A DNA stretch of 64,000 bases from Hypericum androsaemum (taxonomy: Eukaryota; Streptophyta; Magnoliopsida; Malpighiales; Hypericaceae): assembly GCA_963995505.1 (NCBI GenBank), contig OZ023186.1, positions 12,779,570-12,843,569 on the forward strand. The letters run 5' to 3'. The translations under genes were made by a program, and so were the position numbers. This document shows positions 35,204-47,004 of the stretch, piece by piece; position 1 is the stretch's first letter; every line of letters starts with the position of its first letter. The notes under the pieces are model-generated. The model was given only the letters and a program-made list of their open reading frames with translations. It did no database searches and was not told where the DNA came from.

Positions 35204-38200
35204 AAAAGGATAGATAAGGTTAGAAAAGGCATGAAAAGGCATGAAAAGGAAAGAAAAGGCAAGGACAAGGCAAGAAAATGCAAGATAAGGCAAGATACGG
35301 CAAGAAAAGGAAAGCAAAAGGCATGAAAAAGCAAGAAAAGGCAAGATAAGGAAAGAAAAGGCAAGATAAGGAAAGAAAAGGGAAGATATGGTAAGAAAAG
35401 GCAAGAAAATGCAAGAAAAGGATAGAAAACGATAGAAAAGCCAAGAAAAGGCAGGAAAAGGAAAGAAAAGGCAAGGAAAAGGAATGATAAGGCAAAAAAA
35501 GGAAAGAAAAGGCCAGAAAATGCAAGGAAAAGGAATGATAAGGCAAAAAAGGTAAGAAAAGGCAAGGACACGCAAGGAAAAGGCATGAAAAGGCAAGAAA
35601 AGGCAAGAAATGGTAAGAAAAGGCAAGATAAGGCAAGAAAAAGAAAGAAAAGGCAAGATAAGGTAAGATATGGCAAGAAAAGGAAAGATAAGGAAAGATA
35701 AGGTAAGATAAGGCATGAAATGGCAAGAAAAGGAAAGATAAGGCAAGAAAAGTCATGAAAAGGCAAGAAAAAGAAAGAAAAGGCAGGGAAATGGCAAGAA
35801 AATGCAAGATAAGGCAAGATAAGATAAGAAAAGGAAAAGAAAAGGCATAAAAAGTTAAGAAAAGGAAAGAAAAGGCAAGAAAAGGCATGGAGAAGGCATG
35901 AAAAGGAAAGAAAAGGCAAGGAAAAGGCAAGAAAATGCAAGATAAGTCAAGATACGGCAAGAAAGGGAAAGGAAAAGGCATGAAAAGGCAAGAAAATGTA
36001 AGATAAGGAAAGAAAAGGCAAGATAAGGAAAGAAAAGGGACGATAAGGCAAGATAAGGAAAGAAAAGGAAAGAAAAGGCAAGATAAGGAATGAAAATGCA
36101 AGATAAGGCAAAAAAAGGCAAGATAAGGTAAGAAAAGATAAGAAAAGGCAAGAAAAAGGAAAGAAAAGACAAGAAAAGGCAAGATAATGCAAGAAAAGGA
36201 AAGAAAAGGCAAAGAAAAGGCATGATATGGCAAGGAAAAGGTATGAAAAGGCAAGAAAGGAAACAAAAGGCAAGAAAAGGTAAGAAAATGAAAGATAAGG
36301 CCAGAAAATAAGGAAAGAAAAGGCAAGGATAGGGCAAAAAAAGGAAAGAAAAGGCAATAAAAAGAAAGAAAAGGCAAGGAAAAGGAATGAAAAGGCAAAA
36401 AAAGGAAAGAAAAGGCAAGAAAAGACAAGAAAAGGAAAGAAAATGCATTGAAAAGGCAAGAAAAGGAAAGATAAGGCAAGAAAAGGAAAGATAAGGCAAG
36501 AAAAGGTATGAAAAGGAAAGAAAAGATAACTCAAGATAACGTAAGATAAGGTAAGAAAAGATAAGAAAAGGCAAGATAAGGCAAGAGAAGGCAAGGAAAG
36601 GTAAGAAAAGGAAAGATAAGGCAAGAAAAGGCAAGATAAGGTAAGAAAAGGTAAGAAAAGGCTTGATAAGGCAAGAAAAGGCAAGTTAAGCAAGAAAAGG
36701 CATGAAAAGGCAAGAAAGGGCAAGAAAAGGCAAGATAAGGCAAGAAAGGGCAAGATAAGGTAAGAAAAGACAAGAAAAGAAAAGAAAAAGGAAAGAAAGG
36801 GCAAGAAAAGTCAATGAAATGGCATGAAAAGTAAAGAAAGGGCAAGGAAAAGGAATGAAAAGGCAAGAAAAGGAAAGGTAATTCAAGAAAAGGCATGAAA
36901 AGGCAAGAAAGGGAATGAAAAGGAAAGAAAAGGCAATGAAAATGCAAGAAAAGGTAAGAAAAGGAAAGAAAAGGCAAGGAAAAGGAATGAAAAGGCAAGA
37001 AAAATAAAGTTGAGGCAAGAAAAGGCAAGGAAAAGGAATGAAAAGGCAAGAAAAAAAAGATAAGGCAAGAAAAGGCATGAAAAGGCAAGAAAAGGAAAGA
37101 AAATGCAAGATTATTAAAGAAAAAGCAAGATAAGGCAAGAAAAGAAAAGAAAATGCAAGGAAAAGGCAAGATAAGGCAAGAAAATGCCAGAAAATGCATG
37201 ATAAGTCAAGATGAGGCAAGAAAAGGCAAGAAAAGGAATGAAAAGGAATGATGAGGCAAGATAAGGCAAGATAAGGTAAGGAAAAGTCTTGAGAAGGCAA
37301 GGACAAGGCAAGAAAAAGGAATGAAAAGACAAGGGAAATGCTTGTAAATGAAAGAAAAGGCAAGAAGAGGTAAGAAAAGGTAAGAAAAGGCAAGAAAAGG
37401 AAAGAAATGGAGAGAAAGGGAAAGATATGGAAAGAAAATACAAGATAAGGAAAGAAAAGGAATGATAAGGCAAGAAAAGTCAAGGAAAAGGCAAGAAAAG
37501 GAAAGATAAGGCAAGAAAAGGCATGAAAATGAAAGAAAAGAAAAGAAATGGCAAGATAAGGCAAGAAAATTGAAGAAAAGGAAGGAAAAGGCTACATTAT
37601 GTATGGTAAGGCAAGATTAGACAAGGTAAGGTAAGAAAAGTGAAATAAAGGAGAGAAAAGGAAAGACGTGGCAAGAAATGGAAAGAAAAGGCAAGGAAAA
37701 GGCAAGATAAGGCAGGAAACTGAAATGAAAAGGAAAGAAAAGTAATGATGAGGCGAGATAAGGCAAGAAAAGGAAAGGAAAAGGAGAGAAAAAGGCAAGA
37801 TAAGGCAAGCAAAGGAAAGTAAAGGCAAGAAAATGCAAGAAAAGGGAAGAAAAGGAAAGTAAAGGAAAGAAAATGCAAGAAAAGGCAAGATTAGGTAAGG
37901 TAAGGTAAGAAAATGGAAAGAAAGGAAAGAAAAGAAAAGAATATTAAAGATGAGGCAAGAAAAGGAAAGAAAATGCAAGGAAAGGCAAGAAAATGCAAGA
38001 AAAGGCAAGAAAAGGAAAGTAAAGGCATGAAAATGTAAGAAAAGGCAAGATTAGGCAAGGTAAGGTGAGAAAAGGGAAAGAAAGGAAAGAAAAGGAAAGA
38101 ATAGGAAAGATGAGGCAAGAAAAGGAAAGGAAAAGGCAAGAAAAGGAAAGTAAAGGCAAGAAAAGGCAAGAAAAGGCAAGGCAAGAAAAGGTAAGAAAAG

Positions 38201-41200
38201 GTAAGAAAAGGCTAGAAAATGTAAGAAAAGAAAGAAAAGGCAAAGAAAAGGCAAAATAAGGCAAGGAAAAGGAAAGAAAAGGAAAGATATGCAAAGAAAA
38301 GGCAAAATAAGGCAAGGAAAAGGAAAGATAAGGCAAGATATGGTAAGAAAAGGCAAGGAAGTGGCAAGATAAGGCAAGAAAAGGCAAGAAAAAGCAAGAT
38401 AAGGACATAAAAGGAATGAAAAGGCAAGAAAAGGCATGGAAAAGGCATGAAAAGGAAAGAAAAGGAAAGATAAGTTATGAAAAGGCATGAAAAGGCAAGA
38501 AAAGGAAAGAAAAGGCAAGGAAAAGGCAAGAAAATGCAAGATAAGGCAAGAAAAGGCAAGAAAAGGCTTAAAAAGGCAAGATAAGGTAAGAAAAGGCAAG
38601 ATTAGGAATGAAAAGGCAAGATAAGGCATGTAAATGCAAGAAAATGCATGAAAAGGCAAGAAAAGGCAAGAAAATGGAGGATAAGGCAAGATAAGGTGAG
38701 AGAAGGCAAGGAAAGCCAAGAAAAGGGAAGAAAAAGAAAGTTAGGCTAGACAAGGCAAGAAAAGGAAATAAAAGGCAAGAAAAGGAAAGAAAAGGAATGA
38801 AAAGGAAAGAAAAGGAAAGAAAAGGAATAAAAAGGAAAGAAAAGGCAAGAAGAGTTCAAGAAAATGTAAGAAAAGGTAAGGAAAAGGAAAGAAAAGGCAA
38901 GAAAAGGAAAGAAAAGGCAAGAAAAATGCTTGAAAAGGCAAAAAAAGGCAAGAAAAGGTAAGAAAAGGGAAGAAAAGGAAAGATAACGTTAGATAACGCA
39001 AAGAAAGGCAAGAAAAGGCAAGAAAATGGAAAGAAAATACAAGAAAAGGAATGAAAAGGCCATGAAAAGGAAAGAAAAGGAAAGATAAGGCAAGAAAAGG
39101 TATGAAAAGGCAAGAAAAGGAAAGAAAAGGCAAGAAAGGAAAGAAAAGGCAAGAAAAGGAAGAAATGGAAAGAAAAGGTAAGAAAAGGCATGATAAGGCA
39201 AGATAAGGAAAGATAAGGGAAAGAAAGGGAAGAAAAGGAAAGATGAGGCAAGAAAGCTAAGATAAGGCCAGAAAAGAAAAGAAAAGGCAAGGAAAAGGCA
39301 AGGAAAGGTAAGAAAAAGGCATGAAATGGCATGAAAAGACAAGGAAAAGACATAAAAAGGCAAGAAAGGAAAGAAAGGGCAAGAAAAGTTAAAAAAGGCA
39401 AGATAAGGACAGAAAAGGTAAGAAAAGGAAAGAGAAGGAAAGATAATGCAAGAAAAGGCAATGAAATGGCAAGAAGAGGAAAGAAAGGGAGAAAAGGCAA
39501 GGAAAAGGAATGAAAAGGAAAGAAAATGAAAGATAAGGGAAGAAAAGGCAAGAAAAGGAAAGATAAGGCAAGATAAGGCAAGAAATAGCAAGAAAAGGAA
39601 AGAAAAGGCAAGATAAGGTAATATAACGCAAGAAAAGGCAAGATAAGGCAAGAAAAGGCAAGGATAAGGCAAGAAAATGTATTGAAAAGGTAAGAAAAGG
39701 AAAGATAAGGAAAGAAAATGCATGAAAAGGCAAGAAAAGTAAAGAAAAGGCAAGAAAGGAAAGATAAGGCACAGAAAAGGCAAGGAAAAGGCAATAAAAG
39801 GAAAGAAAAGGAAAGAAAATGAAAGGAAAAGGCAAGAAAAGGCATCACAAGGCCAGTAAAGAAAAGATAAGGCAAGATAAGGGAACGAAAGGGAATAAAA
39901 GGAAAGATGACGCAAGAAAAGGTAAGATAATGCCAAAAAAGGCAAGGAAAAGGCAAGAAAAGGCAAGGAAAGGTAAGAAAAAGGCAAGATAAGCCATGAA
40001 AAGGCAAGGAAAAGGAGTGAAAAGGAAAGAAAGGAAAGAAAGGGCAAGAAAAGTCAAGAAAAGTTGAAAAAAGGCAAGGTAAGGTAAGATAAGGTAAGAA
40101 AAGGAAAGATAAGGAAAGATAATGCAAGAAAAGGCAATGAAATGGCAAGAAAAGGCAAGGAAAAGGAATGAAAAGGAAAGAAAAGGAAAGAAAAGGCAAT
40201 GAAAAGGCAAGAAAAGGAATGATAAGGCAAGAAAAGGAATGAAAAGGCAAGAAAAGGTAAGATAAGGCAAGAAAAGGCATGAAAAGGCAAGAAAAGGAGA
40301 GAAAAGGAAAGAAAACAAAAGAAAGGGCAAGATTAGGCAAGAAAAGGAAAGAATAGGAAAAAAAGGCAAGAAAATGCAAGATAAGGAAAGATGAGGCAAG
40401 AAAAGGCAAGAAAAGGAAAAAAATGTAAGAAAAGGCAAGGAAAAGGAATGAAAAGGCAAGAAAATGAAAAAAAATGTAAGAAAAGGCAAGGAAAAGAAAT
40501 GAAAAGGCAAGAAAAGGAAAGATAAGGCATGAAAAGGCAAGAAAAGGATATAAAAGAAAAGAAATGGCAAGATAAGGCAAGATAAGACAAGAAAAGGCAA
40601 GATTAGACAAGGTAAGATAAGAAAAGGGAAAGAAAGGTAAGAAAAGGAAAGATGAGGCAAGAAAAGGATAGAAAAGGCAAGAAAAGGCGAGGAAAAGGTA
40701 AGATAAGGCAAGAAAAGGCAAGGAAAAGGAAAGAAAAGGAATGATGAGGCAAGATAAGGCAAGAAAAGGAAAGGAAAAGGCAAGAAAAGGAAAGTAAAGG
40801 CAAAAAAATGCAAGAAAAAGCAAGAAAATGAAAGAAAAGGTAAGAAAATGCATGAAAAGGCAAGAAATTGAAAGAAATGGCAAGAAAATGCAAGAAATAG
40901 AAAAAAAAGGAAAGATATGCAAAGAAAAGGCAAGATAAGGCAAGATAAGGCAAGGAAAAGGAAAGAAAAGGCAAGATTAGGCAGGATAAGGAAAGAAAAG
41001 GCAAGAAAATGGCAAGATAAGGCAAGAAAAGGCAGGAAAAGGCAAGAAAAGGAAAGAAAAGGAAAGATGAGGCCATAAAAGGGAAGAAAAGGCAAGAAAA
41101 AGGCAAGATAAGGCCATAAAAGGGAAGAAAAGGCAACAAAAGGAAAGATGAGGCTAGAAAAGGCAAGATAAGGAAAGAAAAGGAAAGAAATGAAAAGGAA

Positions 41201-41220
41201 AAGGCAAGAAAAGGAAGGGA
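35204..41220 (+). repeat. Satellite block B
   Basis: This is the same purine-strand satellite as block A, resumed after the gypsy insertion; its first five bases are the target duplication. Local words differ from block A: GAGGCAAG, GGTAAGGTAAG, AAAGTAAAGG and GATGAGG are common from 37200 on, so this is a distinct variant field. A landmark, GGCTACATTATGTATGG, is at 37590. Block B aligns in order with blocks C plus D (see 48541 and 53033). The last clean units end near 41215, where pararetrovirus-related DNA begins. No genes are seen. Confidence 0.93.
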
Positions 41221-41254
41221 AGCCGTTTAGACACTGCAGAAGCCTTGAAAACAG

Positions 41255-41366
41255 AGAAGTATTTATAGCCTAACAAAAGTAACTACGTGGCCAAAGAGAT
41301 AAGATAGAATCTTATCTTTACAGAGGTGGCCGAAAGCAAACAGTAAAAGGTACAATAATTGAAAAA
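41255..41366 (-). promoter_or_regulatory. Inverted copy of the pararetrovirus promoter (112 bp)
   Basis: This segment is the exact reverse complement of 48278-48389; I compared all 112 bases and found no mismatch. It contains the TATA element in minus orientation (TATTTATAG on the + strand at 41260-41268), so any transcription would run left into satellite B. It also contains a 9-base stem with 3-base loop, AGATAAGAT/ATCTTATCT (41297-41317), holding GATAAG motifs common in plant promoters. The 34 bases to its left (41221-41254) do not match the sequence downstream of the right-hand TATA box. Confidence 0.9.
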
Positions 41367-41387
41367 TATATAACCTTGCAAGCCCTT

Positions 41388-41453
41388 TTCTTGCCTTTTC
41401 TTACCATATCTTCCCTTTTCTTTCCTTATCTTGCCTTTTCTTTCCTTATCTTT
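41388..41453 (-). repeat. Inverted satellite fragment
   Basis: This ~65-base polypyrimidine stretch is satellite in reverse orientation, the only such piece I found in the window. Its reverse complement, including AAAGGGAAGATATGG, matches 35342-35408 in block B and 48553-48612 in block C almost base for base. It lies 10 bases upstream of the movement-protein ATG, where the viral leader should be. Order and orientation are not those of a simple inversion with the neighbouring promoter copy. Confidence 0.88.
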
Positions 41454-41462
41454 TGAGACTCA

Positions 41463-42782
41463 ATGAGTTTTTCTCATTCTTCCTCTTCTTCGTCTTTATC
41501 TGATAGGCCGCCCAGAAATAAAGAAATATTAACTGTAGAAAATATAAAAGAAAAGCTAAATAAATGGAATATGCCATGTTCTTCCTTGTCTACTATTTAT
41601 AAGTCTGGAAGTTTTAAATTAATTTCTGATTATGTGATCAAAACCGAAGAGCGTACGATACCTCTTAAAGAGGGATTTGCAAATTTTAATTTGCTCTCCG
41701 AAAAACTCATTGAGTCTCATAAGAAAAAATATAAATACCTCCATTTTGGATTAGTAGAAGTAGGTTTAAAACCTTTAACTAGAACAGGGCTGAACACTTC
41801 AGCTTTAGTCATGGTTCGCAATCAAAGACACAATAAAATAGAAGACTCTATAATTGGAGTCATTGAATCAAATCTAGCTCACGGTCCTGTTTTTTTTAAG
41901 TGTTTTCTGAATTTCTCGATTTCACTTGAAGATCAGACAATTATGCATTCTTTAACATTAAATGTTAAAACCCACGGCTATGATATGATGTATGGATCTG
42001 AACATGTGGCCTTAATCTACAGGATCTCATATAAAGCTATGAACACTATCGCACCTAAGGTTAAAAACCAGATCAATTTAATAAGTTCGCAAAAGGGTGA
42101 AACCACCCTTTTACTCACGGATCTTAACCGATCTAACGCTGTCGTACCTAAAGCTATTCAATGGGATAAGCTATCTTTTCCTGATGAATGGGTTTTAGAA
42201 AAAGCAGCACCACTAGTTCCTGGAGAACAAAGATCCTTAAAAGGAATCTGGCAAGAATCAGATGAAAGCGTAGCAGTACAATTTTCCTCTGATCGAAAAA
42301 TCAAAGTTAACCTACCTGACGAATATTTTAGGAATCCAATTCCTAGAATGCCCTCTGTTATTCCTTTCATGGAACCCAGAGTTTCCACTTCGGTACTTGA
42401 AAAGATGACTACACCAACCACTGAGTTAAAACTCAAAGGGATTTCTAGAACTACTTCTCAGATTAGTACTCCTAAGTACACTGAGGAGAAAAAGGCAGAA
42501 TCACCTACAGCCTCAGATATGGGTTATAACCCATCAGAAGTTGAAAGAGACTTCTCTATCCTAACTATAGAGGCCACAAGACAATTGAATATCCCTAAAA
42601 AATTAAAAAATCAGTTTTATGATCCTTTAAACAAGGATAAAACTATATGGTTTTGTAGGAGGTATAACTTTAACCAACAACAAGCTTTTGTTGATGCTTT
42701 CATCATACACTGTAACCTTCAAAGGAAAATTAAGAATTTCTTTGAATGGTTTGCAAAGGAATACAAAAGCAAATATGATTAA
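41463..42782 (+). pseudogene. Pararetrovirus movement protein region (ORF1 N-terminus)
   Basis: The ATG at 41463 opens 439 residues ending at TAA 42780-42782. Residues ~45-220 have the look of the 30K movement-protein superfamily, which enlarges plasmodesmata for cell-to-cell spread: a hydrophobic core including LGL-like and FKCF strands and the conserved region around GLNTSALV. A serine-rich N-terminus precedes it. The same frame continues past the stop into the coat protein region, so the TAA breaks a longer polyprotein. Residues beyond ~300 are proline/threonine-rich linker and then a helical region. The start is the first ATG after the inverted satellite. It is a fossil copy with no sign of function. 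Confidence 0.88.
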
Positions 42783-44655
42783 ATACCAAGTTGGAATAAA
42801 GTTCCACAAATTTCTGTCTTGCAGAAAAAAATAGTTTTTCACACAACTAATAACCAGCTGATAAGTGCCTCTTTGCCTCCTGAGCAATCAATAGTCGTTT
42901 CTATTGGTGATGAGCAAGTAAAGGCAACTCCCTATCTAAAGGAGTTAACAGACGGAAGTGTCACGAACCACCTTAATCAGGTTGTTAAACAAAATAATTA
43001 CACCAACCTCTTCCTAAAATCATTGGGAGACGAAATTGCTAAGATAGAGCATCTACTCACAAAAAAAATTCCCTTAAAGGATACACCCTCTACCTCAAAA
43101 AATAGTCCACCTAAACCCTCATCCGAAGCAATCATGTTTAAACCACCTCCTATCCTGAAAAAAGAAAGTCATAAATTAGGAGATCAATTTATTGACGAAC
43201 TTGCTTCTAGACTTGAGAAATTTAGAATATCAGATAAAGAGAAACTCACTATAAATACCTTAAATGAGGTAGGAGAATCATCTGTACCAGCAGAAATTAG
43301 TAAACTATCCTTTAAAAAGGTAACCAACATGCCCCAAACTAAGAACTATTATCCGAGACCCTCACCTGTAGACCTTCAATATGAAGAAGAAGCCTTCACT
43401 ATGGTCGACTTCTCCGGTGATCGGATTTGTGAATGGTCCGGTCCATAGATGGACTTTCTGAGTACCGAATAAAGGATGTATTAAAATATATGATGATGTT
43501 TGCCTCAGCATCCCGTCTTAAAGGCAATGGTGACAAAGGTATTGCTGAAGCTATTGTTTGTGGTTTCACCGGGCAACTGCATGGTTGGGGGGACTTTTAT
43601 CTCACCGAGGAAGAAAAAATGGCATCCTGAACGCCACAAAAATTGAAACCACCTTCATCAAAGAAGAAGGAACAAATAACATACTTGAGCATACTACTCT
43701 CATTTCTGATGCGGTTAACACCCTCGTCTATACAATAGCTACTCATTTTATTGGAGCTGCGAGTCTCACGCAAGACCGTACTCAAGAACAACTAATGAAT
43801 CTTAAGTGCCCATCTTTATCCCATTTTAGATGGTATAAAGATGTTTTCTTCTCCAAGGTCTTAACAAGATCAGACTGTAATGAAGATTTTTGGAAAGAAA
43901 AATTTATCTCTGGCTTACCAGCCATGTTTGCCGAGCTGGTAAGAACTCGCCTTAGAGATAATAATGGTAGAATATCCTATTCTAGGCTTACCTATGGAGA
44001 TTTAGCAGCTGTCGTCACAGCTGAGGGTATAGCCTTGTGTAACGATATAAAAAAAAAGCTCCTAGAAAGAAACAAGCTCAATAACAAGCAAGTCCTAGGA
44101 GATTTCTGTGAACAAATTGGTTATCCACCACTTTGGAAGAGAGGTTCCACCACAGGCAAAAGAAAAGATAAGAGATTTAAAAAATCCAAATTTAAAAGTT
44201 TAAAAGCAGATTATACATCTACCAAGAAATGGTCTAAACGGCCCAAAAGGAATTTTAAAAACTACAAAAATACCTCAGAATCCTTTAATAGAAAAGCCCC
44301 GGTCTGCTATAAGTGTGGAAAACTTGGGCATTTCCAAAAGGACTGCCGAGTTAAAAAGAAAATTAATGCTCTACAATTGGATGAAGGCCTTAAAAGGTCC
44401 CTCTGCCAACTCCTTTTAAATGAGGATCATGGAGATGATTGAGTTGTCAATCTTGAGCACGATGACGAAGAGACAACAGAAAATAGCTCGACTTCGTCTT
44501 CTTCCTCTGATTCTGAAGGTTGTGGTAGTAGCTGCGATTGTGACAATTGTCTATCTCATAACCTATTAGGATTGAGTGTTAATACACTCACCGCTGAGCA
44601 AGACTATTTCTTGGAAATCTTGGATAAATTACCAGATAATGAGTTCAAACAATAA
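42783..44655 (+). pseudogene. Pararetrovirus coat protein region, split over three frames
   Basis: Downstream of the movement-protein stop the frame continues to a TAG at 43446-43448. A frameshift near 43440 and another near 43610 carry the coat homology through two other frames. The conserved caulimovirid coat block (around FRWYKDVFFSKV and WKEKFISGLP) is at about 43830-43930. A lysine-rich tract precedes the CCHC knuckle CYKCGKLGHFQKDC at 44305-44346. A stop at 44440-44442 is followed by an acidic Ser/Asp/Glu/Cys-rich tail, still in frame, ending with TAA at 44653-44655. Basic region, knuckle and acidic tail are usual for this family. The lesions make the gene inactive. Confidence 0.85.
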
Positions 44656-47004
44656 CTCATAAGAGAACAAATAAACAAGAAGGCTACCCAGGTTGCCTCA
44701 ACCTCCTCACAAAAAAGGAGCAAAAGGGCCTCATCAACTCCAAAATTGGCCAAAAGGGTTGAAGAACACACTACCAGGTATTCTCTTCAGAATGTCTAAA
44801 ATAGAATTCAATCTGAAGCCTCACAAGAACAACCAAGCCTCCCTCAATTAAAGACAAAGATTAATAATCTCAAATAAGAAATAGCTCAAGTAAAACTTGA
44901 TCTTCATTTAGTAAAAACTACTATTCATAACTCACATCTTTGGGAACAGAGTGATACCTCTTGTGAAGAAGTGGTACACACTCCTCCGCCCTCAGATGAG
45001 AATATACGAAAAGAAGATATTGCTAGCTTAACATGGTTAAATGCCATTGATAGGATCGTTAATCAGAAATGGTACATTAAGGTTACCATTATTGTGGACA
45101 AGTCTTACACTCTAGAAGTTGCTGCCCTTGTTGATTCAGGAGCAGACTTAAATTGCATCAATGATGGGTTAGTACCTTCTCGATATTTTCAAAAAACAGC
45201 CCAGTCTTTATCATCGACCAGTAATCAAAATTTGGAGATCAAATACAAATTATCCTCTGCAAAAATATTTAATCAAGGTATTTGCATCTCTCTTCCCTTC
45301 ATTATGGTTAAGGACTTATCTGCAGAGGTTATTTTGGGAACTCCATTCCTACACCTCCTCTATCCCTTAAAAATTGATGCTAGTGGAATTAAAACAGAAT
45401 TTAAAGGGCATGATCTACTCTTTCCCTTTTTAGAAATGCCAAAAAATCATTCCATTAACTGCTTAAAAGCAAAAGAAAGTCTATTACAGTCTTTAAAAGA
45501 GGAATACTCAAGCTTAAAACTTCATGAAAGACTTAAAGAGCCCAAGATAAAACAAAAAATATCTCTTCTGAATGAAGAGATAAAAAGAATGATTTGTGCA
45601 GAAGTACCTACTGCCTTTTGGAATCGAAAACAGCATATGGTAGAATTACCATATGAACCTGACTTTGTTGAGAAAAATATACCCACAAAGGCAAGACCAA
45701 TTGCAATGGGTCCAAGATATTTGGAACTTTGTGAAAAGGAGATTAAAGACCTCCTAGCAAAGGGTATCATTCGGCCCAGTCAAAGCCCATGGAGCTGTTC
45801 TGCATTTTATGTTGAAAATGTAGCTGAATTAGAAAGAGGAGCTCCAAGATTGGTTATAAACTATAAGCCTTTAAACAAGGCATTGAGATGGATTAGACAT
45901 CCAATACCTAATAAAAGAGACCTTCTAAATAGGCTTTATCAAGCTCAAATCTTCTCTAAATTTGATATGAAGTCTGGATTTTGGCAAATTCAGCTTAAAG
46001 AAGAAGATCGATATAAAATTGCCTTCACAGTTCCATTTGGCCACTATGAATGGAATGTGATGCCATTCGGACTCAAAACGGCCCCTTCATTATTTAAAAA
46101 AATAATGAATGAAATCTACAATCCTTATTCAGGGTTTCTCATTGTCTATGTAGATGATGTTTTAGTCTATTCCAATAATTTGGACCAGCACATCAAACAC
46201 CATAGTATATTTATCAAAATTACTCAGAAGGCAGGCTTGGCTGTCTCTGAAAAAAAGGTTAAAACCTTCGAAACCAAAGTCAGGTTCTTAGGACATCATA
46301 TTAATCAAGGAACTATTGTTCCCATTGAAAGAGCTATTCAATTTGCGGATAAATTCCCAAATGAAATTTGTGATAAAACACAACTGCAAAGGTTTCTTGG
46401 TAGCTTAAACTATGTTTCAGATTTCTATCCCAATCTAGCTGCTGACTGCAAACCACTATTTGATAGGCTTAGGAAAAACCCTGAACCTTGGGGTAGTGAA
46501 ATGACTAAAGCTGTTATTAAAATAAAAGCTAAAGTCAGGGAACTCCCTTGCCTTTCTATCTCTGATCCAGATGCTTTCAAAATTGTTGAAACAGATGCAT
46601 CTGAATTAGGATATGGCGGAGTCCTCAAACAAAAGGTCAATAACCAAACCAAAGAGACCTTAGTGAGGTTTACCTCAGGAAATTGGAACCCTGCACAACA
46701 AAACTATTCAACGGTTAAAAAAGAAATGCTAGCAATTGTTTTGTGTATTACTAAATTTGAATCTAATTTAATTAATCAGCATTTTCTACTAAGAGTCGAT
46801 TACAAGGCTGCTAAAGACATTCTTAATAAGGACGTAAAAAATATGGCCTCTAAACAAATTTTTGCTCGATGGCAAGCTATATTATCTTGTTTTGATTTTA
46901 CCATCGAACATATTAAAGGCCAAGATAATTCTTTACCTGATTTTCTAACTCGTGAATTTTTACAGGAACAAGATTCTGGCTCGCTCACCATCTCCCAACC
47001 CTAA
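44656..47004 (+). pseudogene. Pararetrovirus protease - reverse transcriptase - RNase H
   Basis: The frame of the coat C-terminus continues through a linker with at least two more stops (about 44796-44798 and 44876-44878). From 44971 it is open for 677 residues. The aspartic protease motif VDSGAD begins at 45130. RT spans about 45680-46400 with FDMKSGFWQI, MPFGLKTAPS and the catalytic YVDD at 46147-46158. RNase H starts at ETDASELGYGG (first Asp at 46594-46596) and ends near DFLTREF. All catalytic residues I looked for are present here, in contrast to the gypsy copy at 56381, but the upstream lesions cut it off from the rest of ORF1. No integrase is present, as expected for pararetroviruses. 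Confidence 0.92.
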
